In this document: positions 8,369 through 17,746 of the stretch, one piece after another | How positions within the stretch are numbered: the stretch's first letter is position 1 | Layout: every line of letters starts with the position of its first letter | Assembly (NCBI RefSeq): GCF_030409715.1 | Contig: NZ_JAUFQI010000001.1 | Coordinates: 3,150,501-3,214,500 of the forward strand | Source: Reinekea marina | GTDB lineage: Bacteria > Pseudomonadota > Gammaproteobacteria > Pseudomonadales > Natronospirillaceae | Length of the DNA: 64,000 nt | Direction of reading: 5' to 3' | Made by a program: the position numbers and the translations under genes | The notes under the pieces: model-generated | Seen by the model: the letters and a program-made list of their open reading frames with translations, nothing else | The model's database searches: none | Told to the model about the DNA's origin: nothing

Positions 8369-11176
8369 TTAATGTGCTTCATCCCAGTTATTGCCAACGC
8401 CGATATCAACAATCAACGGCACATCGAGTTGCGCGCAATGCTGCATCCTGAAACGCACACCTGAGCTCAACTCGGCAAAGTCATCTTCATGCACTTCAAA
8501 TACCAGTTCATCGTGCACTTGCATTATCATGCGGGCACGCAACGGCGAACCTTCGAGCCATTTTTGAACGTCAACCATGGCCATCTTAATAATATCGGCC
8601 GCTGAGCCTTGCATAGGCGCATTAATCGCAGTTCTCTCCGCACCTTTACGCACCATCTGGTTAGAAGATTGAATGCCTGGTAAATATAGGCGACGGCCAT
8701 AGATCGTTTCAACGTAGCCTGTTTCGCTCGCTTCGGCTTGAGTTTCATCCATATAGCGCTTCACGCCAGGGTAGCGTTCAAAATAAGCTTCAACGTATTT
8801 TTTAGCCTCGGTTCGGCTTATCCCTAACTGATTGGCTAAGCCAAAAGCTGACATTCCGTATATAAGACCAAAGTTAATTGCCTTGGCTGAGCGTCTCTGC
8901 TCTGTTGTCACATCCTCTTCAGCAACCCCCATTACTTCGGCGGCGGTTGCACGATGAATATCCCGACCTTCTTTAAAAGCCGTGACTAAATTTTCATCTT
9001 GACTCAGGTGCGTCATAATCCGTAATTCAATCTGAGAGTAATCGGCTGCGAGCAGCTTGTACCCTTTTGGCGCGATGAAGGCTTGCCGGATCGAGCGTCC
9101 TTCTTCTGACCGAATCGGAATGTTTTGCAAATTTGGATCATGCGAACTCATTCGACCCGTTTGCGCACCGGTTTGATGGTAACTGGTGTGCAAGCGGTAA
9201 TCGTTATTCTCATCTTGCTGAACCATGGTGGGCAACGGATCAGTGTATGTACCCACTAACTTCCTAAGATGCCTAGACTCTAGAATCAACCTGGGTAGTT
9301 CATGCGATTCGGCCAATTCTTTTAAAACTTCTTCATTGGTTGAAGGTGCACCGCTAGCGGTTTTTTTAACCACAGGTAGCTCTAATTTCGTGAATAATAT
9401 TTCGGCCAACTGTTTTGGTGAATCAATATTGAACGCTGTACCGGCTAAATCGTGAGCTTTTTGCTCCAGCGAGGCGAGGCGAGATTTAAAATCGGCGCTC
9501 ACTTGATTCATATAATCGGTATCGAGAACCACGCCATTGCGCTCAACGGCCGCTAAAATAGGCGATAAAGGTTTTTCAATGTCAAAATAAACTTGCGCTA
9601 AGCCGCGCTGTTTCAGGCCATGACCCAGCCACTGCTGTATGCGAAGCTGAAAATCAACCCGTTCACAGAACCACAAACCAATCTCATTAGGATCAATGGC
9701 CGATACCGGTAACCGCTTTTTACCAGGCTTGCCTAGATAATCATCGAGCGTTTTGAGCTCTTTTTCTAGATAGAGGCGCGCTAAATTATCGACGGACAGC
9801 GGGCTAAAATGCGTTGCCAGCGCTTTATCGCGCTTACACGTACTGTCGTAAACAAAGGCCATGACTTCAACATCAAACAGTAGCCGTGAAGGCCGTATGC
9901 CTTTTTGATTAAACCAATGGTAATCGGATTTAAAATCACTGCCAGTTTTGGTAATGGCATGCGATTCAATAAGATCTTTAAACCATTGCACGACAGAATC
10001 GGTATCGAGCACTGTGCCAATATCGGCGGCAAATGGAAAATACCAGCTAAGCCCCGGCGCTGAAGCAATGGCTAGACCAGCCAGCTCGCGGTGATTGTAG
10101 TGCCCATCTTGCCACACCGGTACATAGCTAAGGTGCCCTGTTTTTTCTATTTCGGCCTTAATGCTGGCGAGTTCTTCAGTAGAAGCCACTAGGGTGTAAT
10201 TTGTTTGCTCAGGTTCTATCGATTTAAACTCGGCACGATCTTCAATGGAGGCCGCCTTTGTATTACGAGAAGCTGAATTGGCAGCTGTTTCAGTCGTTTC
10301 GCCCGATAGCTCTCGAATCCAAGTCTTAAATTGAAAACGTTGATACAAGGCCAACAACTGTTCATTATCTGGGTCATTCGTTTTAATGTCTTGAACGCAA
10401 ACATCCAACTCAACATCGAGTTTTATGGTGGCCAGTTCGTAGCTTAAGTACGCCATTTCTTTATGCGCTTCAAGCTTAGCGGCCATGGTTTTCGCGCCTC
10501 TGAAGGTTAGCTGCGCCACCTCGTCTAATCGACTATAGATGTCATTCAAACCGCCCAGCCCTTGTATTAACGCTAAAGCCGTTTTTTCGCCCACACCCGG
10601 AACGCCTGGAATGTTATCCACTTTGTCGCCCATCAGAGCGAGGTAATCGATCATTAGCTCAGGGCCAAAGCCATACTTTTCTCGTACGCCTTCAACATTT
10701 AAGTATTCATTTTTCATGGTATTGAGCAACGATACATGTGGGCTGACCAGCTGTGCCATATCTTTATCGCCGGTACTAATAACACACTCTAAACCCGCTT
10801 GAGTAGCCTGCTCCGCCAAGGTTCCAATAACATCGTCGGCCTCAACGCCTTCAATGCACAAAAGAGGCAACCCCATCGCGACCACCATGTCATGTACGGG
10901 CACGATTTGCTCACGCAATTCCTCCGGCATGGGTGGCCTGTTAGCCTTATATTCGGCATACATTTCATTTCGAAAGGTAGGGCCCTTGGCATCAAAAATG
11001 ACGGCAATCGGGCTATTTGGGTACGATTCGACTAGCTTTTTTAACATCGAAGTGACGCCTTTAATAGCGCCTGTTTGGATGCCTTCTGAATTGGTCAGCG
11101 GCGGCAGAGCATGAAACGCTCTAAATAAATAAGAAGAACCATCTACCAAGACAATTGGCGCTGAAGTATTAACCAT
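8369..11176 (-). CDS. polA: DNA polymerase I, with eroded proofreading site
   Basis: A 935-residue DNA polymerase I, used in Okazaki-fragment maturation and repair. The 5'-nuclease domain is intact (GVEADDVIG, STGDKDMAQL). The polymerase domain has motif A (AADYSQIELR), motif B (RRSAKAINFGLIYG) and motif C (QVHDELVFEV). The 3'-5' exonuclease domain keeps its length but lacks the DxE metal ligands: the segment equivalent to E. coli FDTETD reads YVPVWQD (about residue 350), and the YAAEDAD motif reads WFCERVD (about residue 500). The start at 11176 gives the usual family N-terminus (VLVDGSSYLFRAFHALP); an ATG 60 bases upstream would add an atypical hydrophobic extension. It is divergent from thrB. 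Confidence 0.97.
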   Translation of the reverse strand: MVNTSAPIVLVDGSSYLFRAFHALPPLTNSEGIQTGAIKGVTSMLKKLVESYPNSPIAVIFDAKGPTFRNEMYAEYKANRPPMPEELREQIVPVHDMVVAMGLPLLCIEGVEADDVIGTLAEQATQAGLECVISTGDKDMAQLVSPHVSLLNTMKNEYLNVEGVREKYGFGPELMIDYLALMGDKVDNIPGVPGVGEKTALALIQGLGGLNDIYSRLDEVAQLTFRGAKTMAAKLEAHKEMAYLSYELATIKLDVELDVCVQDIKTNDPDNEQLLALYQRFQFKTWIRELSGETTETAANSASRNTKAASIEDRAEFKSIEPEQTNYTLVASTEELASIKAEIEKTGHLSYVPVWQDGHYNHRELAGLAIASAPGLSWYFPFAADIGTVLDTDSVVQWFKDLIESHAITKTGSDFKSDYHWFNQKGIRPSRLLFDVEVMAFVYDSTCKRDKALATHFSPLSVDNLARLYLEKELKTLDDYLGKPGKKRLPVSAIDPNEIGLWFCERVDFQLRIQQWLGHGLKQRGLAQVYFDIEKPLSPILAAVERNGVVLDTDYMNQVSADFKSRLASLEQKAHDLAGTAFNIDSPKQLAEILFTKLELPVVKKTASGAPSTNEEVLKELAESHELPRLILESRHLRKLVGTYTDPLPTMVQQDENNDYRLHTSYHQTGAQTGRMSSHDPNLQNIPIRSEEGRSIRQAFIAPKGYKLLAADYSQIELRIMTHLSQDENLVTAFKEGRDIHRATAAEVMGVAEEDVTTEQRRSAKAINFGLIYGMSAFGLANQLGISRTEAKKYVEAYFERYPGVKRYMDETQAEASETGYVETIYGRRLYLPGIQSSNQMVRKGAERTAINAPMQGSAADIIKMAMVDVQKWLEGSPLRARMIMQVHDELVFEVHEDDFAELSSGVRFRMQHCAQLDVPLIVDIGVGNNWDEAH

Positions 11177-11338
11177 GAATGCGTGTCCAATGCTTACAAA
11201 AATTATTTTAAGGCAGTGTACCATGACTGTGTTCAAATTTTACTAGCACAATAGCCTTTGTTTTTAGGGTATCCACTGTAATCTTAGGCTCAATTATGGA
11301 ATACTCAGCAGCCGATTTTTTATGAATGTAACCATCCC

Positions 11339-12274
11339 ATGTCTGTCTACACCGAATTAAATAAACATGAGGTAAGTTCATTGCTGTCGCACTACGATCT
11401 GGGGGGATACGTTTCTCATCAAGGTATCAGCGCTGGCGTTGAAAATACAAATTATTTTGTCAGTACCGATCAGCACGAGCTGGTATTGACCATTTTTGAA
11501 AAGCACAGCTTTGAAGAGCTGCCCTTTTTTGTTGAACTCGGTGAACATTTACACAAACACCATTGCAGCGTTCCTCAGCCGTATCGCCAAGCCGATGGCC
11601 AGTTTATATTCACTATCAAAGGCAAGCCTGGCGTATTTTTTGAACGCGTGAGCGGTGGCCATGTTGAACACACACAGCCATACATTGAAGCTATTGCAAC
11701 CGCGTTGGCAAAAGTTCACTTAGCGACAGCCGAATTCAACGCTCAACGCGAACACAGCCACGGCTTAGCTTGGGTAAAGCGTACGCTGGCTCAAATTCAA
11801 CCCACGCTGGCTGAAAACGAGCAAATTATTGCGTCTAAAGCCATAGAACACATCAGCCAGCTACCAACATCTTTGCCTCAAGGTGTTATCCATGCCGATC
11901 TGTTTCATGACAACGCCCTTTTCGATCAACAAAAGCTCAGTGGCATCATTGATTGGTATTTTGCAGGCATCGACAGCTATGCACTCGACATCGCCATTAC
12001 TTTGAATGACTGGTGTTTGAACGATGATGATGCCGTTTTTGCAGATAACCAAGTTCGATTCATGGCCGCGTATCAATCGGTTCGCCCGCTCAGCAAAGAC
12101 GAGTTGCAAGCCGTGCCGATCCTGCAAGTGCAGTCGGGTTTGCGTTTTTGGTTAAGTCGACTTTTAGCCCAAAGAGAACACGGCGCATCGAGCGAAGCGA
12201 TTACCGTTAAAGACCCTGAGCTAATGAAACGGCTTTTAGTTCGGCTAATGTCATCTTTAGGCACTATACTGTAG
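11339..12274 (+). CDS. thrB: Homoserine kinase (ThrB, aminoglycoside-phosphotransferase fold)
   Basis: A 311-residue kinase of the APH-fold ThrB type found in Pseudomonas and relatives, which phosphorylates homoserine on the way to threonine. It has the opening MSVYTELNKHEVSSLL, the Brenner motif VIHADLFHDNALF and the metal-binding IIDWYFAG. It lies divergent from polA, as in Pseudomonas. The ppnN gene follows after 28 bases. No clear ribosome site is visible upstream of the chosen ATG. No other threonine-pathway genes are in the window. Confidence 0.9.
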   Translation: MSVYTELNKHEVSSLLSHYDLGGYVSHQGISAGVENTNYFVSTDQHELVLTIFEKHSFEELPFFVELGEHLHKHHCSVPQPYRQADGQFIFTIKGKPGVFFERVSGGHVEHTQPYIEAIATALAKVHLATAEFNAQREHSHGLAWVKRTLAQIQPTLAENEQIIASKAIEHISQLPTSLPQGVIHADLFHDNALFDQQKLSGIIDWYFAGIDSYALDIAITLNDWCLNDDDAVFADNQVRFMAAYQSVRPLSKDELQAVPILQVQSGLRFWLSRLLAQREHGASSEAITVKDPELMKRLLVRLMSSLGTIL

Positions 12275-12302
12275 CCAAAACACGGGCAAAGTAGAGAACC
12301 GA

Positions 12303-13673
12303 ATGACCAAACCAAATACGATAGATGCCTCGATTACTCCGATTGGCAGCTTAGAAGTATTATCTCAATTTGAAGTAAGTAAATTAAAGCAGGCTGGCGA
12401 AAATGGGCTATACGAATTGTTTCGCCGCTGCGTTCTCGCCATTTTAAATACCGGGTCCGACAGCGATAACGCAAAAACCATTTTACAAAACTACCCCGAC
12501 TTTCGAATCGATATTGTTCAGCAAGATCGTGGCATTCGCCTAAATTTATACAATGCCCCTGCCGATGCATTTGTCGATGGCGCTATGATCACTTCGACCA
12601 GAGAAATGGTGTTTGCAGCACTGCGCGACATCGTGTGGACGGAAAGCGAACGCAAAAACGATTTATCTGAACAAGCCAGCGGCTCGGCCATCACCGATTA
12701 TGTATTTCATTTTCTACGTAACGCCAAAATGCTGTTGCCGGGTCAGCAACCAAATTTGGTTGTATGTTGGGGAGGCCATTCGATCAATGAAGTCGAATAT
12801 GAATATACCAAAGAAGTTGGCCACGAACTTGGTTTGAGAAGACTCGATATTTGCACAGGGTGTGGCCCAGGTGCAATGAAAGGCCCTATGAAAGGCGCAA
12901 CTATTTCGCATGCAAAGCAACGCATTTTAAATGCTCGTTACATTGGGTTAACCGAGCCGGCCATTATTACCGCTGAAGCGCCGAACCCTATAGTTAACGA
13001 TCTAGCCATATTGCCCGATATTGAAAAGCGCCTCGAAGCGTTTGTGCGCTTAGGCCACGGCATTATCATATTCCCTGGCGGTCCTGGTACAGCTGAAGAG
13101 CTGCTGTATATATTGGGTATTTTGTTGCATCCCGATAACAAGGAAATTCCCTTCCCGTTAATTTTAACGGGCCCAAAAGAAGCCGCCGACTATTTTAAAC
13201 AGCTTCATGAATTTATTGCTCAAACATTGGGTTACCAAGCGCAGCAAAAATATAAAATAATTGTCGATGACCCCATTGCGGCGGCTAGAGAAATGACCAC
13301 CGGCATGCAACTGGTAACAGATTACCGTCGCAAAGCAGCCGATGCTTACCACTTTAATTGGAAACTGCACATTGACCCCATTTTCCAAGAACCTTTCCAT
13401 GCCACGCACGATAATATGGCCAAACTTAACCTGCATAAAAACGCACCCGTGCACTTGCTTGCAGCCGATCTAAGACGAGCGTTCAGTGGTATTGTGGCCG
13501 GTAATGTAAAAGAACAGGGCATAAATTTAATTGAAGAGAAAGGACCTTTCGAGATACACGGCGACCCCGAAATTCTGCAACCACTCGATAACTTGCTAGA
13601 AGCCTTTGTAGCGCAAAAACGTATGAAGTTACCCGGCAGTGCTTACGTGCCCTGCTACAAGGTCATTGCCTAG
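12303..13673 (+). CDS. ppnN: Pyrimidine/purine nucleotide 5'-monophosphate nucleosidase
   Basis: A 456-residue protein matching E. coli PpnN (YgdH) in length. These enzymes cut nucleoside monophosphates to base and ribose-5-phosphate, and PpnN is a known (p)ppGpp target. The central LOG-like domain has the family signature in CTGCGPGAMKGPMKGA and the PGGPGTAEELLYILG motif. N- and C-terminal extensions typical of PpnN flank it. It lies 28 bases after thrB on the same strand and ends 7 bases before a convergent gene. Confidence 0.9.
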   Translation: MTKPNTIDASITPIGSLEVLSQFEVSKLKQAGENGLYELFRRCVLAILNTGSDSDNAKTILQNYPDFRIDIVQQDRGIRLNLYNAPADAFVDGAMITSTREMVFAALRDIVWTESERKNDLSEQASGSAITDYVFHFLRNAKMLLPGQQPNLVVCWGGHSINEVEYEYTKEVGHELGLRRLDICTGCGPGAMKGPMKGATISHAKQRILNARYIGLTEPAIITAEAPNPIVNDLAILPDIEKRLEAFVRLGHGIIIFPGGPGTAEELLYILGILLHPDNKEIPFPLILTGPKEAADYFKQLHEFIAQTLGYQAQQKYKIIVDDPIAAAREMTTGMQLVTDYRRKAADAYHFNWKLHIDPIFQEPFHATHDNMAKLNLHKNAPVHLLAADLRRAFSGIVAGNVKEQGINLIEEKGPFEIHGDPEILQPLDNLLEAFVAQKRMKLPGSAYVPCYKVIA

Positions 13674-13680
13674 AAACTCA

Positions 13681-14493
13681 CTAATTGCATGAATACCCGC
13701 CGCTTTTTGCGGTGGGGAACTGCCAGGTAAATCCGCTGGATTCTAAAAATTTTGGAATCAACTGCTTTCCGCCGCTAATCACTGGAACACTGTCGATCTT
13801 TGGCAAACCAGCCTTTAGCCGCAAATAGTTTAGAACCTCATACATAGGCATCGGTTGTTTGTCGGTAATTAAAACGCGATCAGGTAACGGCTGCTCAAAA
13901 GTTATTAAATGCATTAACGCCGCTGCGGCATCATTAATATGAATTCGGTTAGTCCAGTGATTCGTAACAGGCAGTTCTTCTCTAGGTTTGCTCGCTTGAC
14001 GTTTAAGCCAATCTCGCTGTGCACTGTAAATTCCACTCAGTGTTGCAGCGCAAGTATTTGATTCTATCGCGTGAAGTTGCCGCTCCATTGCCAATAAAAT
14101 GTTGGCATAAGGGTCATCAGATTGAGCCAAGCTGTCATCGTATAAATACTCACCATGGTTTTCACCAAAAACTCGGCTCGAACTGACCACAATAATTCTT
14201 TTAGGACGCTTTTTCCAAGAAGATAAAGACTGGTTCAGCTGTTCTAAAGGCGCTAAATAGGCTTTTTGATACCCTTCAAGCGATCGTGTTTGAGCCGATA
14301 ACGCCACAATTAGGTAATCGGCCTGATAATCCGGCCAACGCTCTTGCGATAAATCTATGCCCACCTGCTGAACTGTTTGGTTTTGGGCGTCTACGGTGCG
14401 ACGCAAAGCAATAACCTCGTGCCCTTGGTTTTGCGCCAGCGCAGCCACTCGACTGTTGAGGTCTCCTAATCCAGCCAAAAGAATTCGACTCAT
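13681..14493 (-). CDS. NAD(P)-dependent epimerase/dehydratase-like protein (YeeZ-like)
   Basis: A protein of about 270 residues with an N-terminal Rossmann fingerprint (ILLAGLGDLNSRVAALA) and SDR-type features: VVSSSRVFGE after strand 5 and the NHWTNRIHINDAA segment typical of extended atypical SDRs such as E. coli YeeZ. The catalytic Tyr-x3-Lys is not obvious, so enzymatic activity is uncertain. The start at 14493 follows GGAAAAAG; an earlier in-frame ATG at 14508 is possible. It is divergent from oxyR with about 100 bases between them and convergent with ppnN. Substrate unknown. Confidence 0.75.
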   Translation of the reverse strand: MSRILLAGLGDLNSRVAALAQNQGHEVIALRRTVDAQNQTVQQVGIDLSQERWPDYQADYLIVALSAQTRSLEGYQKAYLAPLEQLNQSLSSWKKRPKRIIVVSSSRVFGENHGEYLYDDSLAQSDDPYANILLAMERQLHAIESNTCAATLSGIYSAQRDWLKRQASKPREELPVTNHWTNRIHINDAAAALMHLITFEQPLPDRVLITDKQPMPMYEVLNYLRLKAGLPKIDSVPVISGGKQLIPKFLESSGFTWQFPTAKSGGYSCN

Positions 14494-14593
14494 CACTTTT
14501 TCCATCACTATTTGGCCTTAATGTATCATTAACTGCTTGTATCATCAGGTAGATTTCGATAGTTTTTACCAACTCAACACTTTTGGCACCTTC

Positions 14594-15505
14594 ATGACGT
14601 TAACCGAACTCAAGTACATCATTGCACTGGCGCAAGAAAAACATTTTGGTCGCGCGGCACAGCGTTGCTCCGTTGCACAACCCACCTTGAGTGTCGCCAT
14701 TCGAAAAATGGAAGATAAACTTAAAGTAGCTATCTTCGAGCGCAATAAAAACGGCGTTACTGTTACGCCTATTGGGGAAAAAATAGTGGCTCAAGCGAAT
14801 CGTGTGCTTGAGGAAACCGTTAAAATAGACGACATAGCAAACGCGGGGAAAGATCAGTTATTAGCGCCGATTCGTTTAGGCGTAATATTTACCATTGGTC
14901 CGTATTTGCTTCCTCATATTATTCCTCAACTTAGAACAACGACACCGAATATGCCTTTGTCGATTGAAGAAAACTTCACCGCCAATTTACGACTTCGATT
15001 GAGAGAAGGGCACTTGGATGCGTTAATCATTGCACTGCCCTTTAATGAAACCGATGTACTTACTAAACCACTTTACGATGAGCCATTTGATATTTTATTG
15101 CCTGCGCAACATCCATTAGCCGCGCAAAAAGATATTTCAGAGCAAGAACTCAGTGCTGAAAACTTACTGCTGCTGGGCCAAGGTCATTGTTTTAGAGACC
15201 AAATTTTAGACGACTGCCCATTGATTGCCGCCGCCACCCGAAACCCAGAAGGCAAAACCCAAACCATGGCCGATGGTACGTCACTTGAAACCCTAAGGCA
15301 CATGGTGGCGTCTAACCTAGGAATCACAATTTTGCCTCGATCCGCCACCGGTTCTCACCTTTATAAAGAAGACTTAGTGGTCGTTCGCCCTTTCCGCGGC
15401 CAAGCCCCGACTCGAACCGTCGCGCTTGCTTGGCGAACCAGCTTTCCTCGACCGAGTGCGATCGATGCAATTGAGGGTGCCATTCGGCTATGCAAAACCC
15501 ATTAA
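14594..15505 (+). CDS. oxyR: OxyR, peroxide-sensing LysR-type regulator
   Basis: A 303-residue LysR-family regulator with an N-terminal winged helix (AAQRCSVAQPTLSVAIRKME) and a substrate-like C-terminal domain. The redox pair is visible in GHCFRDQILDDC: cysteines fall exactly at C199 and C208, the E. coli OxyR positions, so peroxide sensing by a disulfide is well supported. The start at 14594 gives this numbering; an in-frame ATG 57 bases upstream would add a non-family extension. It overlaps recG by 16 bases, the same oxyR-recG pairing as in Pseudomonas. Confidence 0.95.
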   Translation: MTLTELKYIIALAQEKHFGRAAQRCSVAQPTLSVAIRKMEDKLKVAIFERNKNGVTVTPIGEKIVAQANRVLEETVKIDDIANAGKDQLLAPIRLGVIFTIGPYLLPHIIPQLRTTTPNMPLSIEENFTANLRLRLREGHLDALIIALPFNETDVLTKPLYDEPFDILLPAQHPLAAQKDISEQELSAENLLLLGQGHCFRDQILDDCPLIAAATRNPEGKTQTMADGTSLETLRHMVASNLGITILPRSATGSHLYKEDLVVVRPFRGQAPTRTVALAWRTSFPRPSAIDAIEGAIRLCKTH

Positions 15506-17571
15506 GTCTGAGTTTTTCTGTTACCAAGCTTAAAGGTGCAGGCCCTAAAATTGCTGAAAAGCTCGCGGGGCTGGGTATTGTCTGCATCCAAGACTTACTG
15601 TTTCATTTGCCCTATAAATATCAAGACCGCACGAAAATAACGCCTATTGCTTCTTTGCGGCTAGGCATGGCGGTTGTGGTCGAGGCGGAAGTAAAGGCGG
15701 CCACAGTTGCCTTTGGTAGACGCCGTGCTTTATTGGTAAAAATTCAAGATGGCAGTGGGCTACTGACATTACGCTTTTTTCATTTTTCTCGTGCTCAACA
15801 AGCGTCCCTAAAAACAGGGCATCGCATTCGATGCTACGGCGAAGTACGTATGGGTCCAACTGGCTTAGAGATGGTGCACCCAGAATACTCCGCTCGTGAA
15901 GAAGGCGACTTCCCAGCATTAGAAAACACCCTAACACCGCTATACCCATCGTCTGAAGGCTTGAATCAAATTCGACTACGCGGCCTAATTGAACAGGCAC
16001 TGGCCATTTTAAAAGCCCAAGCCGGGCTCCCTGAATGGTTGCCGGCTAACTGGTTGCAAGAATGGCGCTTGCCAACTCTAACCCAAGCTTTATTCAGTTT
16101 GCACCACCCTATCAGTGAACAAGACGTAGCTATGCTCTTAGAGGGCAATCACCCAGCTCAATCGCGCTTAGCTTTAGAGGAGTTGTTAGCGCACCATTTA
16201 AGTTTGCAGCAAATACGAGCCCAAGCCAAAAGCCATGGCGCACCTGCAATAAAGGCTTCTGAATATTTAGTCCCTGATTTATTGGCGGCACTGCCATTTA
16301 AACTCACCAATGCGCAATTGAAGGTCAGTGGTGAAATCAGCGAAGATCTGGCCAAACCCTCTCCAATGATGCGACTGGTTCAAGGGGATGTTGGCTCTGG
16401 TAAAACGTTAGTCGCGTTGGTTGCTGCGCTGCAAGCCATTGAGCAAGGATTTCAAGTGGCGCTAATGGCGCCCACAGAACTGCTGGCCGAGCAGCATTTT
16501 CGCAACATGCAACAATGGTGTGAGCCTTTAGACGTGTCGATTGACCTGCTGTTAGGTAAAAGCACCAAAAAACAACGCGATGAATTATTACCTAAATTGG
16601 CAGACGGGAGCATCCAGTTAATCACCGGAACTCACGCTCTGTTTCAGAAAGGCGTTGATTTCGGCAACCTCGGGCTAATTATCATCGATGAACAACATCG
16701 TTTCGGCGTTCAGCAGCGGCTATCACTGAAAGAAAAAGCCATTAATGGCAACCCACACCAATTGGCCATGACCGCCACGCCTATCCCTAGAACGCTTGCC
16801 ATGACCGCATTTGCCGATCTTGATTTGTCCGTGATCGATGAACTTCCTCCAGGGCGAACTCCAGTAGTGACGGCATCTATCAGCCAAGACAAGCGCGATG
16901 CCGTCATTGCTCGTGTTTTTCACGCCGTTCAAGAAGGCCGCCAAGTATATTGGGTGTGCACGCTGATTGAAGAATCTGAAGATTTACAAGCCGAAGCCGC
17001 GGAAGCCAGCGCCAACCGCTTAGCCGAAGCGCTGCCGCATTTAAGAATTGGTCTATTGCACGGTAAGTTAAAACCGAAAGATAAATCTCAACTCATGAAT
17101 GCCTTTAAAGCTCAAGAGCTCGATATTCTTGTCGCCACCACCGTTATTGAGGTGGGTGTTGATGTGCCAAATGCCAGTGTGATGATTATTGAAAACCCCG
17201 AACGCTTAGGGCTATCTCAGCTTCACCAACTTAGAGGTCGCGTGGGGCGAGGCACAACTGAGAGCTATTGTTTATTAATGTATGGCCACCCACTCTCTGA
17301 ACAAGGAAAACAACGCCTTGAAGTTATGCGCAGCACTAACGACGGTTTCGTTATAGCCGAGGAAGATTTAAAAATACGCGGACCGGGCGAAGTATTGGGA
17401 ACACGACAAACAGGAGCGATTGGATTTAGAGTTGCCGACATCGACCGTGATCAACACTGGTTAGAAGTGGTGCCTGAATTAGCCAACAAGCTTATGTCTG
17501 AGTACCCTAACCATGTAGACCCAATCATAAAACGCTGGTTGTTTGACGCTGAACGCTTTGCCCAGGTGTAA
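15490..17571 (+). CDS. recG: ATP-dependent DNA helicase RecG
   Basis: A 693-residue superfamily 2 helicase that regresses stalled replication forks and migrates branched DNA. The N-terminal wedge/OB domain includes LLFHLPYKYQDRTKI and IRCYGEVR. The motor has Walker A GDVGSGKT, the DEQHRFG box, TATPIPRTLAMT and the motif VI stretch HQLRGRVGRG, followed by the RecG C-terminal part. Its start lies inside the last codons of oxyR, so it is probably co-transcribed with it. Length and motifs are normal. Confidence 0.97.
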   Translation: MQNPLSLSFSVTKLKGAGPKIAEKLAGLGIVCIQDLLFHLPYKYQDRTKITPIASLRLGMAVVVEAEVKAATVAFGRRRALLVKIQDGSGLLTLRFFHFSRAQQASLKTGHRIRCYGEVRMGPTGLEMVHPEYSAREEGDFPALENTLTPLYPSSEGLNQIRLRGLIEQALAILKAQAGLPEWLPANWLQEWRLPTLTQALFSLHHPISEQDVAMLLEGNHPAQSRLALEELLAHHLSLQQIRAQAKSHGAPAIKASEYLVPDLLAALPFKLTNAQLKVSGEISEDLAKPSPMMRLVQGDVGSGKTLVALVAALQAIEQGFQVALMAPTELLAEQHFRNMQQWCEPLDVSIDLLLGKSTKKQRDELLPKLADGSIQLITGTHALFQKGVDFGNLGLIIIDEQHRFGVQQRLSLKEKAINGNPHQLAMTATPIPRTLAMTAFADLDLSVIDELPPGRTPVVTASISQDKRDAVIARVFHAVQEGRQVYWVCTLIEESEDLQAEAAEASANRLAEALPHLRIGLLHGKLKPKDKSQLMNAFKAQELDILVATTVIEVGVDVPNASVMIIENPERLGLSQLHQLRGRVGRGTTESYCLLMYGHPLSEQGKQRLEVMRSTNDGFVIAEEDLKIRGPGEVLGTRQTGAIGFRVADIDRDQHWLEVVPELANKLMSEYPNHVDPIIKRWLFDAERFAQV

Positions 17572-17622
17572 TTAAAAATGACGCCTCAAAATTGCTTACT
17601 TCAAGTTGTGAACTGCATCTCA

Positions 17623-17643
17623 CTCTAAAAAGAGGTTTTAGAG
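17623..17643. other. Inverted repeat downstream of recG
   Basis: CTCTAAAA and TTTTAGAG are separated by 5 bases, 50 bases after the recG stop. A T-run comes about ten bases later, so it is at best a weak terminator for recG. It could also be an operator for the following HDOD gene. Confidence 0.3.
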
Positions 17644-17746
17644 CTAAGTCACTGTTTTTTCATTAACCTTTAAGGTTTAAGCTACTATACTCAAACGCAG
17701 AATTATCCAAAAAACAAAGTTGTGACTTGCTCTTAAGGAATTGACG

